A stretch of DNA of 64,000 nt, from NCBI RefSeq assembly GCF_001039005.1, contig NZ_LDWR01000013.1, forward strand, positions 62,001-126,000, given 5' to 3'. The position numbers and the translations under genes are program-made. The notes below the pieces were generated by a model. It did not search any database and was not told where the DNA came from. It saw only the letters and a list, made by a program, of their open reading frames with translations. Positions 17,580 through 29,416 of this stretch are shown here, piece by piece (position 1 is the stretch's first letter; each line of letters opens with the position of its first letter). The stretch is from Burkholderia cepacia. Its GTDB lineage: Bacteria; Pseudomonadota; Gammaproteobacteria; Burkholderiales; Burkholderiaceae.

Positions 17580-18256
17580 CGCAACTCCGCCTGGAACAGC
17601 GCATGACGGCCGAAACGGGTTTCGAGGCGACGTTGCAGCGTGGACAGCACCGAACTGAACAGCAGGTAGATCACCGCGGCTTCGGTATAGAGGATCAGCG
17701 GCTCGTAGGTCACGGCCGCGATGCGCTGCGCGGCCTGGAAGATTTCAGGCACGGTCAGCACGGCCGCAAGCGACGTGTCCTTCACGAGCGAGATGAACGA
17801 GTTCGACAGTGCGGGCAGCGCGACGCGCGCGGCCTGCGGCAGGATCGCACGGCGCAGCGCCTGCGCGCGCGTCATCGCCATCGAGTACGCGGCTTCCCAC
17901 TGCCCCTTCGGGATCGATTCGATCACGCCGCGGATCACCTCGGCGTTGTACGCACCGACGTTCAGCGAGAAGCCGAGCACGGCGGCCGTCAACGGGTCGA
18001 GCACGATGCCGACGCTCGGCAACCCGTAGAAGATTACGAACAGTTGCACGAGCAGCGGCGAGCCGCGGAACAGCCAGATATAGAAACGCACGACGGCTTG
18101 CGCCCAGCGCGGCCCGAACAGGCGCGCGAGCGCCGCGCCGAACGCGAGCAGCAGGCCGATCGCGAACGACGCGAGCGTGAGCGGAACCGTAAACACGAGC
18201 CCCGCGTAAAGCAGGGGCCGCAACGATTCCGCCATCAGGTGCAGCCAGGGCGGCAT
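17576..18256 (-). CDS. Polar amino acid ABC transporter, permease
   Basis: A 226-residue inner-membrane protein of the HisM/GlnP family with about five membrane segments. It carries FYIWLFRGSPLLVQLFVIFY and the cytoplasmic coupling loop that contacts the ATPase (EAAYSMAMTRAQALRRAILP). It overlaps the ATPase gene by 4 bases and follows the binding-protein gene by 14 bases. As a single permease gene it probably works as a homodimer. Confidence 0.92.
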   Translation of the reverse strand: MPPWLHLMAESLRPLLYAGLVFTVPLTLASFAIGLLLAFGAALARLFGPRWAQAVVRFYIWLFRGSPLLVQLFVIFYGLPSVGIVLDPLTAAVLGFSLNVGAYNAEVIRGVIESIPKGQWEAAYSMAMTRAQALRRAILPQAARVALPALSNSFISLVKDTSLAAVLTVPEIFQAAQRIAAVTYEPLILYTEAAVIYLLFSSVLSTLQRRLETRFGRHALFQAELR

Positions 18257-18270
18257 CGTTCAGCCTCGCG

Positions 18271-19053
18271 TCACGGCTGCGACACGTCGCGGCCGAAGTA
18301 CTTCTGCGAGATCTTCGCGTAGGTGCCGTCCGACTTGATGTCCGCGAGCGCCTTGTCGATCGCGGCCACCAGTTCGGGGCTGCCCTTGCGCAGCAGCACG
18401 CCCGATGCGTCGCCGGCGCCGGTCGTGTCGGTCGCGGCGATCTTCAGTTTCGCGTCGGGCTTGTGCTTGCGGAAATCGAGGTACGACAGCGAATCGTTGA
18501 TCGTCGCGTCGACGCGCCCGGACATCAGCAGGTCGATCGATTCGTTGAAGCCCTGCACCGGCACGACGTCCGCGCCGTGGGCCGCCGCGAGCTTGCCGAA
18601 ATTGCTCGTCAGCGTGTTCGCGGATTTCTTGCCCTTCAGGTCGTCGAACGAGCGGATCGTCGTGTTGTCCGTGCGCACGATCAGCACCGCGTGCGACGTG
18701 ATGTACGGCGACGAGAAAGCGTATTTCGCCTTGCGCGCGTCGGTGATCGACACTTCGTTGACGACCGCGTCGTAGCGGTTCACGTCGAGGCCCGCGATCA
18801 GCCCGTCCCATTTGCCTTCGACGAATTGCGGCTTCACGCCGAGGCGCTGCGCGATCGCGGTGGCAATGTCGACGTCGAAGCCGGTCAGCTTGCCCGTTTC
18901 GTCGTGGTACGTGAACGGCGCGTACGTCCCTTCGGTGCCGACCCGGAACACGCCGGACGACTTGATCTGCGACAGATCGTCGGCCGCGAGCGCGCTCGTG
19001 ACGGCAGTGGCCTGCAGCAACGCGACGACCAGAATGGAGCGAAGGAATTTCAT
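18271..19053 (-). CDS. Polar amino acid ABC transporter, periplasmic binding protein
   Basis: The 260-residue product has a signal peptide (MKFLRSILVVALLQATAVTS ending at ALAA-DD) and the family-3 solute-binding fold: VFRVGTEGTYAPFTYHDETG, LTGFDVDIATAIAQRLG and KWDGLIAGLDVNRYDAVVNE. The aromatic/acidic ligand pocket and FSSPYITSHAVLIV are those of FliY/GlnH-like proteins; similarity to cystine binders is suggestive but not decisive. The start was placed at the signal peptide, 32 codons inside the longest open frame. Confidence 0.92.
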   Translation of the reverse strand: MKFLRSILVVALLQATAVTSALAADDLSQIKSSGVFRVGTEGTYAPFTYHDETGKLTGFDVDIATAIAQRLGVKPQFVEGKWDGLIAGLDVNRYDAVVNEVSITDARKAKYAFSSPYITSHAVLIVRTDNTTIRSFDDLKGKKSANTLTSNFGKLAAAHGADVVPVQGFNESIDLLMSGRVDATINDSLSYLDFRKHKPDAKLKIAATDTTGAGDASGVLLRKGSPELVAAIDKALADIKSDGTYAKISQKYFGRDVSQP

Positions 19054-19378
19054 GGTGCGGACCCCGAATGATTGGAGGGAGTGATCCCGCGGCACGCGTG
19101 TGCCGTTCGAGAGGTCCGCGAATTCTACCGACGCGTCGAAGCGCGGCAAAAACGCAAATCGGCTAACGATATGAGCCGATCGAATAACGCGCCGATCAAC
19201 CCCTCATTCCGCTAACGAAATCCGTCGCAACGCCGCGCGTCGACCGTCCGACGACTCGTTACCGGCGGTTACAGAAGCGACACCGCGGTATCACCGATTC
19301 GGCACGCGCCACGTACCATGAAGACAGGTGAACCGATTGCTCGCGGGCCTTCGCACCCACGAACGGAGTGAACGGCAA
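19054..19378. other. Intergenic region upstream of the amino acid ABC operon
   Basis: About 325 bases between divergent genes. An inverted repeat ATCGGCT-N9-AGCCGAT lies at 19158-19180, about 105 bases upstream of the binding-protein start, and could be an operator. The rest shows no gene or RNA that I can support. Confidence 0.35.
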
Positions 19379-19651
19379 ATGAAACGCATCCTGTTGTCCT
19401 GCGCCGTCGGCATCGCGACCGCCTGCCTGTCGGCAAGCGCATTCGCACACACCGACGTCGGCGTGTACTTCGGCGTGCCGGGGCCGGTGATCGTGGCGCC
19501 ACCGCCTGTCTACTACGCGCCGCCACCCGTCGTGTACGAGCCGGCACCCGTCTATTACGGTCCGTACTACGGCGACTATCGCTATCGCCGCTACCGGCAC
19601 GACAACGGCTGGCATCGCGGCTGGCGGCATCACCACGGCGACGACGATTGA
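19379..19651 (+). CDS. Small exported Pro/Tyr-rich protein
   Basis: A 90-residue protein with a clear signal peptide (MKRILLSCAVGIATACLSAS, cleavage after AFA). The mature part is mostly Pro, Tyr and Val in short repeats (PPPVYYAPPPVVYEPAPVYY) and ends in an Arg/His/Asp-rich tail. It has no cysteine. Such short proteins are common in Burkholderia and have no assigned function. GGAG stands about 10 bases upstream of the chosen ATG. Confidence 0.75.
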   Translation: MKRILLSCAVGIATACLSASAFAHTDVGVYFGVPGPVIVAPPPVYYAPPPVVYEPAPVYYGPYYGDYRYRRYRHDNGWHRGWRHHHGDDD

Positions 19652-19740
19652 CCGTCGCCTGACGGCCGCTGCGGCTGCATCCCGCCGGGAGTCATTCCAC
19701 GCGCCGGCCTTCGAGCCGGCGCGCCCGCATCACACACCGC

Positions 19741-21195
19741 TTACCAGGGCAGCGAATACGTCTTCGTATTCGTGAAGCTCTTCATCGCTTCCTGCACGCC
19801 TTCCTTGTAACCGAGCCCCGAATCCTTCACACCGCCGAACGGCGTCAGTTCGAGCCGGTAGCCCGGCACCTCGCGCACGTTCACGCTGCCGACTTCGAGC
19901 TCGGTGATGAAGCGCGTGATGCTGTCGAAGCGGTTCGTGCAGACCGACGACGACAGCGCATAGTCGGTGCTGTTCGACATCCGGATCGCTTCGTCGATGT
20001 CGCGAAAGCGCATGATCGGCGACACGGGGCCGAAGGTTTCATACTTCACCAGCGGCATGTCGGGCGTCACGCAGTCGACGACCGTCGGCGAATACAGCGC
20101 GCCGTCGCGCACGTTGCCGACCAGCAGCCGCGCACCGCGTGCGACGGCATCGTTCACCTGCTGCTCGCAGAACTTCGCGGCCGCTTCGTCGATCACGGTG
20201 CCCATGTCGACCGACGGATCGGCCGGATTGCCGTACGACCATGCACGCGTCTTCTCGACGACCAGTTCCGTAAAGCGATCGGCCACCGACTCGTGCACGA
20301 GCATCCGCTTGATCGCCGTACAGCGCTGCCCCGAGTTCTTGTACGAGCCCGACACCGCGAGCGTGCTCGCTTCGTCGAGATCGGCGTCTTCCATCACGAT
20401 GATCGGATCGTTGCCGCCGAGTTCGAGCACCGCGCGCCGGTAGCCCATCCGCGATGCGATCGACTTGCCGATCGATACGCCGCCGGTGAACGTGATCAGG
20501 TCGATCGCCGGGTTCGTGATCAACTCGTCCGCGATCTCTGTCGGGTCGCCGGTGATCACCTGCAGCATCTGCGGCGGCAAGCCGGCTTCGTACAGGATGT
20601 CGGCGAACAGGTAACACGACAGCGGCACCTTCTCCGACGGCTTCACGACGATCCGGTTGTTGGTCGCGACCGACGGCACGATCTTGTGCGCGACCTGGTT
20701 CATCGGGTGGTTGAACGGCGTGATCGCCGAGATCACGCCCAGCAGCGGATCGCGCTGCGTGTACACGCGGCGCTTCTTGCCGTGCGGCGTCAGATCGCAC
20801 GAGAAGATCTGCCCGTCGTCCTTCAGCACTTCACCGGCGCCGAACGTCAGCACGTCGGCCACGCGCCCCGCTTCGTAGGTCGAATCCTTGATGCACAACC
20901 CGGCTTCGGCCGTGATCAGCGCCGCGATCTCGGCGGTGCGCGAGCGCACGATGTCGGCCGCGCGGCGCAGGATCGCCGCGCGATCGTGACGCGTGAGCGT
21001 CGGCCGGTATGCGTGCGCGACCGCGAATGCGCGCCGCACGTCGTCCAGCGTCGCCTTCGGCACGGTGCCGACCAGCGAGCCGTCGTACGGGTTGCGCACG
21101 TCGATCACCGCGTCCCGATGAATCCGTTCGCCGTCGATTCGCAGTGCTTCGCGACGAATCTCGCGGACGTCCGTCGATGCTGCAATGGCGTTCAT
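19741..21195 (-). CDS. phnY: Phosphonoacetaldehyde dehydrogenase
   Basis: PhnY oxidises phosphonoacetaldehyde to phosphonoacetate with NAD+. The 484-residue product is an aldehyde dehydrogenase with the glycine turn FTGGVSIG, the general-base Glu in LELGGNDP and the nucleophile Cys in SGQRCTAIKR. Assignment to PhnY rather than another aldehyde dehydrogenase rests on the next-door phnA and the AEP transport and transaminase genes. It lies 29 bases downstream of phnA in the same direction. The start is at MNAIAASTDV; the longer open frame upstream is the out-of-frame phnA region. Confidence 0.9.
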   Translation of the reverse strand: MNAIAASTDVREIRREALRIDGERIHRDAVIDVRNPYDGSLVGTVPKATLDDVRRAFAVAHAYRPTLTRHDRAAILRRAADIVRSRTAEIAALITAEAGLCIKDSTYEAGRVADVLTFGAGEVLKDDGQIFSCDLTPHGKKRRVYTQRDPLLGVISAITPFNHPMNQVAHKIVPSVATNNRIVVKPSEKVPLSCYLFADILYEAGLPPQMLQVITGDPTEIADELITNPAIDLITFTGGVSIGKSIASRMGYRRAVLELGGNDPIIVMEDADLDEASTLAVSGSYKNSGQRCTAIKRMLVHESVADRFTELVVEKTRAWSYGNPADPSVDMGTVIDEAAAKFCEQQVNDAVARGARLLVGNVRDGALYSPTVVDCVTPDMPLVKYETFGPVSPIMRFRDIDEAIRMSNSTDYALSSSVCTNRFDSITRFITELEVGSVNVREVPGYRLELTPFGGVKDSGLGYKEGVQEAMKSFTNTKTYSLPW

Positions 21196-21224
21196 GAGTG
21201 TGTCCCCTTGCGGATGCGGATGCA

Positions 21225-23728
<2,504 letters not shown>

Positions 23729-23825
23729 CGCCGCGACCGGCAGCGGGGCCGCGCCGCGCGCCGCCCCGCGTCACCCTTTCCCTCGTCGAATCCGGCCCCC
23801 GGGCCGCCCCAGCATGGAGGCGCGC

Positions 23826-24917
23826 ATGGCACCTTATCTGAGCGTAGAACGCATCGAGAAGCGGTACAACGACACGCAGGTTCTCACCGACATCAACCTG
23901 AGCGTGATGAAGGGCGAGATGATCTGTTTCCTCGGGCCGTCCGGCTGCGGGAAAACCACGCTGCTGCGGATCATCGCGGGGCTCGAAACGCAGAACGCCG
24001 GCCAGATCATGCAGGACGGCCGCGACATCTCGCGGCTGCCGCCGCAATTGCGCGACTACGGCATCGTGTTCCAGTCGTACGCGCTGTTCCCGAACCTCAC
24101 CGTGTACGACAACGTCGCGTACGGGCTCGTGAACCGCAAGATGAAGCGCGACGCGATCCACGAGCGCGTGCACACGCTGCTCGCGCTGGTCGGCCTGCCC
24201 GACAGCCATCGCAAGCATCCGGGTCAGTTGTCCGGCGGCCAGCAGCAGCGCATCGCGCTGGCGCGTGCGCTCGCCACGTCGCCGGGCCTGCTGCTGCTCG
24301 ACGAACCGCTGTCGGCGCTCGACGCGCGCGTGCGCGTGCGGCTGCGCCAGGAAATCCGCGCGCTGCAGCAGCGGCTCGGCGTGACGACGATCATGGTCAC
24401 GCACGACCAGGAAGAAGCGCTGTCGATGGCCGACCGCATCGTCGTGATGAACCACGGCGTGATCGAGCAGATCGGCACGCCGCTCGAAATCTACCGGCAG
24501 CCCGCGTCGCCGTTCGTCGCGGACTTCATCGGCCGCGTCAACACGATTCCCGCCGAAGTCGCGCAGGACGGCACGCTGCGCGCGGGTGCGGTCGGCCTCG
24601 ACTGCCGCCACGGCGCCGCGCGGCCCGCGCAGGGTGCGGCGGTGTCGGTCTACGTGCGGCCGGAAGACCTGCGCATCCGCGTGCCGGGCGAAACGGCCGA
24701 CAACGTGCTGGCCGGCCGCGTCGAAAAGCTCGAATTCCTCGGCGCATTCTGCCGCGTGAGCTTCCGCATCGACGGGCTCGACGGTCAGGAGATCGTCGCC
24801 GACCTGTCGTATCACGACGTCGACCGCACCGGCGTGCAGGCCGGCGCGCGCATCGACCTCGCGCTCGATCGCGAGCATGTCCGCGTGTTCCCGAGCGCGA
24901 AGGAGCGACTGCAATGA
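23826..24917 (+). CDS. phnT: 2-aminoethylphosphonate ABC transporter, ATP-binding protein
   Basis: The 363-residue ATPase has Walker A GPSGCGKTT, signature LSGGQQQRIALARAL, Walker B LLLLDEPLSALD and a C-terminal TOBE-like regulatory domain (SVYVRPEDLRIRVPG). This is the PotA/FbpC-like architecture of AEP importers. GGAGG lies 5 bases upstream of ATG 23826; an in-frame ATG at 23814 would include that site, so the shorter start is preferred. The end overlaps the permease gene by 4 bases. Confidence 0.9.
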   Translation: MAPYLSVERIEKRYNDTQVLTDINLSVMKGEMICFLGPSGCGKTTLLRIIAGLETQNAGQIMQDGRDISRLPPQLRDYGIVFQSYALFPNLTVYDNVAYGLVNRKMKRDAIHERVHTLLALVGLPDSHRKHPGQLSGGQQQRIALARALATSPGLLLLDEPLSALDARVRVRLRQEIRALQQRLGVTTIMVTHDQEEALSMADRIVVMNHGVIEQIGTPLEIYRQPASPFVADFIGRVNTIPAEVAQDGTLRAGAVGLDCRHGAARPAQGAAVSVYVRPEDLRIRVPGETADNVLAGRVEKLEFLGAFCRVSFRIDGLDGQEIVADLSYHDVDRTGVQAGARIDLALDREHVRVFPSAKERLQ

Positions 24918-26641
24918 GCACCGTCCTGACCGAGCGCCGCCGCGGCGCCTCCGCCCCCGCCGACGTGCGGCAGATCACGCACTGGCACGACCGCATCGCG
25001 CAGTTCGCGCTCGTCGCGATGGCCGCGCTGATGTCGCTGTTCCTGCTGCTTCCGCTCGCGCTCGTCGTGCAGAAATGCTTCGTCGATGCGGACGGGCATT
25101 TCGTCGGCGCGCACAACTTCGTCGAGTATCTGGAAGACAGCGGCGTGCTGCGCTCGATGCTGCATTCGCTGACGGTGGGCGCGCTCGTCACGGCGATCGT
25201 CGTGCCGATGGCGTTCACGTTCGCGTATGCGCTGACGCGCTCGTGCATGCCGCTGAAGAACGCCGCGCGCACGATCGCGCTGCTGCCGCTGCTCGCGCCG
25301 ACGCTGCTGTCGGCCGTGTCGTTCATCTACTGGTTCGGCAACGCGGGGCTGCTGAAGCCGCTGCTGCACGGCCATTCGATCTACGGGCTGCCGGGCATCG
25401 TCGCGAGCATGGTATACGCGTCGTTCCCGCACGTGCTGATGATCCTCGTCACCGCGCTGTCGCTCGCGGACGGCCGGCTCTACGAGGCCGCCGACGCGAT
25501 GGGCACGAGCCGCACGCGCAAGTTCTTCACGATCACGCTGCCGGGCGCGAAGTACGGGCTGATCAGCGCGACGATGGTGGCATTCACGATGTGCATCAAC
25601 GACTTCGGCGTGCCGGTGGTGATCGGCGGCTCGTACAACGTGCTGTCGACCGACATCTACAAGCTGATCATCGGGCTGCAGGACTTCAACCGCAGCGCGG
25701 TCGTGAGCCTGATGCTGCTGTGTCCGGCACTCGTCGCGTTCGGCGTCGACTTCTTCATCCGCCGCCGCCAGCAGTCGCAGCTCGGCGCGCGCTCGACGCC
25801 GTATCAGCCGAAGCCGTCGCGCGGCTTCGACGCCGCGATGCTCGCGTACTGCGCGCTCGTGTGCGTGTTCTTCGTCGCGGTGGTCGGCATCTCGGTGTTC
25901 GCGTCGTTCGTGAAGTTCTGGCCGTACCAGATGAGCCTCGGGCTGCAGCATTACCGGATGGGGCTGATCGGCGCCGGCATCTTCGACGCGTACAAGAACA
26001 GCCTGCGGATGGCCGCGACCGTCGCGATCGGCGGCACGATCGTCGTGTTCGGCGGCGCGTACCTGATCGAGAAGACGCGCGGCGCGCGCTGGCTGCGCGG
26101 CTTCATCAGCCTGTGCGCGATCCTGCCGATGGGCGTGCCGGGCCTCGTGCTCGGCATCAGCTACATCTTCCTGTTCAACGCGCCCGGCAATCCGCTGAAC
26201 GGGCTGTACGGCTCGCTGTGGCTGCTCGCGATCGTCACGGTCGTTCACTACTACGCGTCGAGCCACCTGACCGCCGTCACCGCGCTCAGGCAGATCGACA
26301 GCGAGTTCGAGGCCGTGTCCGCGTCGCTGAAGGTGCCGTTCTACAAGACCTTCCTGCGCGTGACGGTGCCCGTGTGCCTGCCGGCGATCCTGCTGATCGC
26401 GCGCTACCTGTTCGTCAACGGGATGACGACGGTCTCGGCCGTCGCGTTCCTCTACTCGCCGGACACGCAGCCCGCGTCGGTCGCGATCCTGAACCTCGAC
26501 GACGCGGGCCAGATGGGCCCGGCCGCCGCCATGGCGACGCTCGTGCTCGCGACGTCGTCGTGCGCGTGCCTGCTGTTCGCGTGCATCTCGCATCGCCTGT
26601 TGCGCCGCACGCAGGCCTGGCGCACCCCGCATCGCCGCTGA
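24914..26641 (+). CDS. phnU: 2-aminoethylphosphonate ABC transporter, fused permease
   Basis: The 575-residue inner-membrane protein contains two binding-protein-dependent permease domains in one chain: domain 1 at about residues 35-295 (coupling loop near YEAADAMGTSRTRKFFTITL) and domain 2 at about 305-565 (coupling loop near SEFEAVSASLKVPFYKTFLR). About twelve membrane segments are expected. In some bacteria this transporter uses separate PhnU and PhnV permeases; here a single gene carries both functions. It starts inside the phnT stop codon. Confidence 0.88.
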   Translation: MSTVLTERRRGASAPADVRQITHWHDRIAQFALVAMAALMSLFLLLPLALVVQKCFVDADGHFVGAHNFVEYLEDSGVLRSMLHSLTVGALVTAIVVPMAFTFAYALTRSCMPLKNAARTIALLPLLAPTLLSAVSFIYWFGNAGLLKPLLHGHSIYGLPGIVASMVYASFPHVLMILVTALSLADGRLYEAADAMGTSRTRKFFTITLPGAKYGLISATMVAFTMCINDFGVPVVIGGSYNVLSTDIYKLIIGLQDFNRSAVVSLMLLCPALVAFGVDFFIRRRQQSQLGARSTPYQPKPSRGFDAAMLAYCALVCVFFVAVVGISVFASFVKFWPYQMSLGLQHYRMGLIGAGIFDAYKNSLRMAATVAIGGTIVVFGGAYLIEKTRGARWLRGFISLCAILPMGVPGLVLGISYIFLFNAPGNPLNGLYGSLWLLAIVTVVHYYASSHLTAVTALRQIDSEFEAVSASLKVPFYKTFLRVTVPVCLPAILLIARYLFVNGMTTVSAVAFLYSPDTQPASVAILNLDDAGQMGPAAAMATLVLATSSCACLLFACISHRLLRRTQAWRTPHRR

Positions 26642-26689
26642 TCCTTTCGCCGCATTCACGTGACGTCCCGACTTCACCAAGGAGACACC

Positions 26690-27820
26690 ATGACGCTCGC
26701 CGCCCAGCCCATCCTGCTCACCCCAGGCCCCCTGACGACCTCCGACCGCACGCGCGACGCGATGCTGCGCGACTGGGGTTCGTGGGACAGCGACTTCAAC
26801 GCGATCACCGCGCGGCTGCGCGAACGCCTGCTGCGGATCGTGCACGGCGAAGGCACGCACGAATGCGTGCCGCTGCAGGGTAGCGGCACGTTCTCGGTCG
26901 AGGCGGCGATCGGCACGCTCGTGCCGCGCGACGGCCACGTGCTCGTGCCGAACAACGGCGCGTACTGCCAGCGCCTCGCGAAGATCTGCCGTGTGCTCGG
27001 CCGCAAGCTGACGACACTCGACTACCGCGAGGACCGCCGCGTCGACCCCGCCGACGTCGAGCGCGCACTCGCCGCCGATCCGGGCATCACGCACGTCGCG
27101 CTCGTGCACTGCGAGACGGGCGCCGGCGTGCTGAACCCGCTGCACGAGATCGCGCAGATCGTCGCGAAGCATGGCCGCGGGCTGATCGTCGACGCGATGA
27201 GCTCGTTCGGCGCGATCGACATCGACGCGCGCACGACGCCGTTCGACGCGGTGATCGCGGCATCGGGCAAATGCCTCGAAGGCGTGCCGGGGCTCGGCTT
27301 CGTGATCGCGAAGCGCAGCACGCTCGAACGTTGCGAAGGCAACAGCCACTCGCTCGCGATGGACCTGTACGACCAGTGGGTCTACATGCAGCGCACGACG
27401 CAGTGGCGCTTCACGCCGCCGACGCACGTGGTCGCGGCGCTCGACGCAGCCGTCGCGCAATACGTCGACGAAGGCGGGCTCGCCGCGCGCGGCGGCCGCT
27501 ACCAGCGCAACTATCGCGCGCTGATCGACGGGATGCACGCGCTCGGTTTCCAGCCGTTCCTCGATCCGGCGATCCAGGCGCCGATCATCGTCACGTTCCA
27601 TGCGCCGGACGATCCGAACTACGATTTCAAGACGTTTTATCAGGAGGTCAAAAAGCGCGGCTACATTCTGTATCCGGGCAAGCTGACCGAAGTCGACACG
27701 TTCCGCGTCGGCTGCATCGGCCACTTCGGCGAGGCCGGCATCCCCGGCGCCGTCGCCGCGATCGCCGACACGCTGCGGGCGATGGGCGTGCGCCGCGTGT
27801 CGGCCGAAGCGGCAGCCTGA
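26690..27820 (+). CDS. phnW: 2-aminoethylphosphonate-pyruvate transaminase
   Basis: PhnW moves the amino group of AEP to pyruvate, giving phosphonoacetaldehyde and alanine. The 376-residue product is a fold-type I PLP enzyme opening with [19 protein letters not shown]. The PLP lysine is in [12 protein letters not shown] and the family motif [13 protein letters not shown] is present. AAGGAGA precedes ATG 26690. No phosphonoacetaldehyde hydrolase gene (phnX) is seen; the aldehyde is expected to go to PhnY and PhnA instead. Confidence 0.94.
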   Translation: MTLAAQPILLTPGPLTTSDRTRDAMLRDWGSWDSDFNAITARLRERLLRIVHGEGTHECVPLQGSGTFSVEAAIGTLVPRDGHVLVPNNGAYCQRLAKICRVLGRKLTTLDYREDRRVDPADVERALAADPGITHVALVHCETGAGVLNPLHEIAQIVAKHGRGLIVDAMSSFGAIDIDARTTPFDAVIAASGKCLEGVPGLGFVIAKRSTLERCEGNSHSLAMDLYDQWVYMQRTTQWRFTPPTHVVAALDAAVAQYVDEGGLAARGGRYQRNYRALIDGMHALGFQPFLDPAIQAPIIVTFHAPDDPNYDFKTFYQEVKKRGYILYPGKLTEVDTFRVGCIGHFGEAGIPGAVAAIADTLRAMGVRRVSAEAAA

Positions 27821-27917
27821 CGCGACTCGATGCAACCGGCCGCGTGCCCCGGTGCGCGCGGCCGGGTTTTCCTGGTCGTGCGCGGCACGGCCCCGACCCT
27901 TACTGACGAAACATCCG

Positions 27918-29306
27918 ATGCGACCCTTCTGGATCGAACAAGCGCTGTTCAACGACGGCGATCTCGCCCCCGCGCTGCAAGGCGCGACGCAGGCCGACGT
28001 CTGCATCGTCGGCGGCGGCTTCACCGGGCTCTGGACCGCGATCCAGGCGAAGCAGCAGAACCCGGCACTCGACATCGCGATCGTCGAGGCCGACCTGTGC
28101 GGCGCCGGCGCGAGCGGCCGCAACGGCGGGTGCCTGCTCACATGGTCGGCAAAATTCCTGACGCTGCGGCGCCTGTTCGGCGAAGCCGAGGCGATCCGGC
28201 TCGTGAAGGCGTCGGAAGCGGCCGTCCAGCACATCGCCGATTTCTGCCACGCGCATGACATCGATGCCGAACTGCGGCTCGACGGCACGCTGTACACCGC
28301 GACGTCGCGCGCGCAGGTCGGCACGCTCGCGCCGGTGCTCGACGCGCTCGCCGCGTGCGGCATCCACAGCTACGAGCCGCTGCCGCCCGCCGAAGTCGCG
28401 CGCCGCTCCGGTTCCGCGCGCAATCTCGACGGCGTCTACTCGCCGATCGCCGCGACCGTGCATCCGGGCAAGCTCGTGCGCGGGCTGCGCCGCGTCGCGC
28501 TCGCGATGGGGATCCGGATCTACGAGCGCACGCCGATGCTCGACTTCACGCCCGGGCAGCCAGCCGTCGTGCGCACGCCGTCCGGCAGCGTCACGGCGGG
28601 CAAGCTCGTGTTCGCGATCAACGCGTGGATGGCGAGCCGCTTTCCGCAGTTCGAGCGCACGATCGCGGTCGTGTCGAGCGACATGGTCATCACCGAGAAA
28701 TGCCCGGAACTGCTTGAACGGACCGGGCTCGTCAACGGCGTGTCGGTGCTCGATTCGCGGATCTTCGTCTACTACTACCGCACCACCGCCGACGGGCGGC
28801 TGATGCTCGGCAAGGGCGGCAACACGTTCTCGTGGCGCAGCCGCATCGCGCCGGTGTTCGACCAGCGCTCGCCGTACGAGGCGCAGCTCACGCAAAGCCT
28901 GCGCGAATTCTTTCCGTCGCTCGCGGGCGTGCCGGTCACCGCAAGCTGGAACGGGCCGTCGGACCGCTCGGTCACGGGCTTCCCGTTCTTCGGCCGCCTC
29001 GACGACGCGCCGAACGTGTTCTACGGCTTCGGTTATTCGGGCAACGGTGTCGGGCCGACCTACATGGGCGGGCAGATCCTGTCGTCGCTCGTGCTCGGCC
29101 TCGACAACGCGTGGACGCGCAGCCCGATCGTGCGCGGCCCGCTCGGCCATTTCCCGCCGGAGCCGATTCGTTATGTGGGCGCGCACGTCGTGCGCAATGC
29201 GATCCGCCGCAAGGAGCGCGCGGAGGACGAGAGCCGGCAGCCGTCGGCCGTCGATACGTGGCTCGCGAAATTCGCGAGCGCGGCCGGGAAGGCCGACAAG
29301 GCGTGA
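27918..29306 (+). CDS. FAD-dependent amine oxidoreductase of the phn operon
   Basis: The 462-residue product is a DAO-family flavoprotein with the dinucleotide motif DVCIVGGGFTGLWTAIQA (about residues 27-44), a second FAD contact in GAGASGRNGGCL and the C-terminal FYGFGYSGNGVGPTYMGGQI. It resembles the gamma-glutamylputrescine/glycine oxidase type. It is the last gene of the phnS-phnW run, 97 bases after phnW. From context it may oxidise AEP, N-methyl-AEP or a related aminophosphonate to phosphonoacetaldehyde, feeding PhnY; this is inference. Confidence 0.82.
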   Translation: MRPFWIEQALFNDGDLAPALQGATQADVCIVGGGFTGLWTAIQAKQQNPALDIAIVEADLCGAGASGRNGGCLLTWSAKFLTLRRLFGEAEAIRLVKASEAAVQHIADFCHAHDIDAELRLDGTLYTATSRAQVGTLAPVLDALAACGIHSYEPLPPAEVARRSGSARNLDGVYSPIAATVHPGKLVRGLRRVALAMGIRIYERTPMLDFTPGQPAVVRTPSGSVTAGKLVFAINAWMASRFPQFERTIAVVSSDMVITEKCPELLERTGLVNGVSVLDSRIFVYYYRTTADGRLMLGKGGNTFSWRSRIAPVFDQRSPYEAQLTQSLREFFPSLAGVPVTASWNGPSDRSVTGFPFFGRLDDAPNVFYGFGYSGNGVGPTYMGGQILSSLVLGLDNAWTRSPIVRGPLGHFPPEPIRYVGAHVVRNAIRRKERAEDESRQPSAVDTWLAKFASAAGKADKA

Positions 29307-29353
29307 CGAGGCGTGACGAGGCGATGATGCAACGACGGTAACGACGCAATGAA

Positions 29354-29385
29354 AAAGGGACGCTGCGAAGCGTCCCTTTGCTTTT
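29354..29385. terminator. Terminator between the phn operon and gntR
   Basis: A perfect 11-bp stem AAAGGGACGCT (29354-29364) / AGCGTCCCTTT (29369-29379) with a GCGA loop is flanked by AA upstream and TGCTTTT downstream. It can serve both convergent transcripts. Confidence 0.85.
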
Positions 29386-29416
29386 CGGCGACGGCCCGAG
29401 TGAGCCTTGCCGGGCC

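Noticed and set aside
24812..28363. 1,183-codon open frame on the minus strand across the phn operon
   Set aside because: It is antisense to phnT, phnU, phnW and the flavoenzyme gene, has His/Arg/Ala-rich composition typical of antisense frames in GC-rich DNA, and shows no domain.
26690..29306. Phosphonoacetaldehyde hydrolase (phnX) in the phosphonate cluster
   Set aside because: No HAD-type hydrolase is encoded anywhere in the cluster; phnY and phnA take its place.
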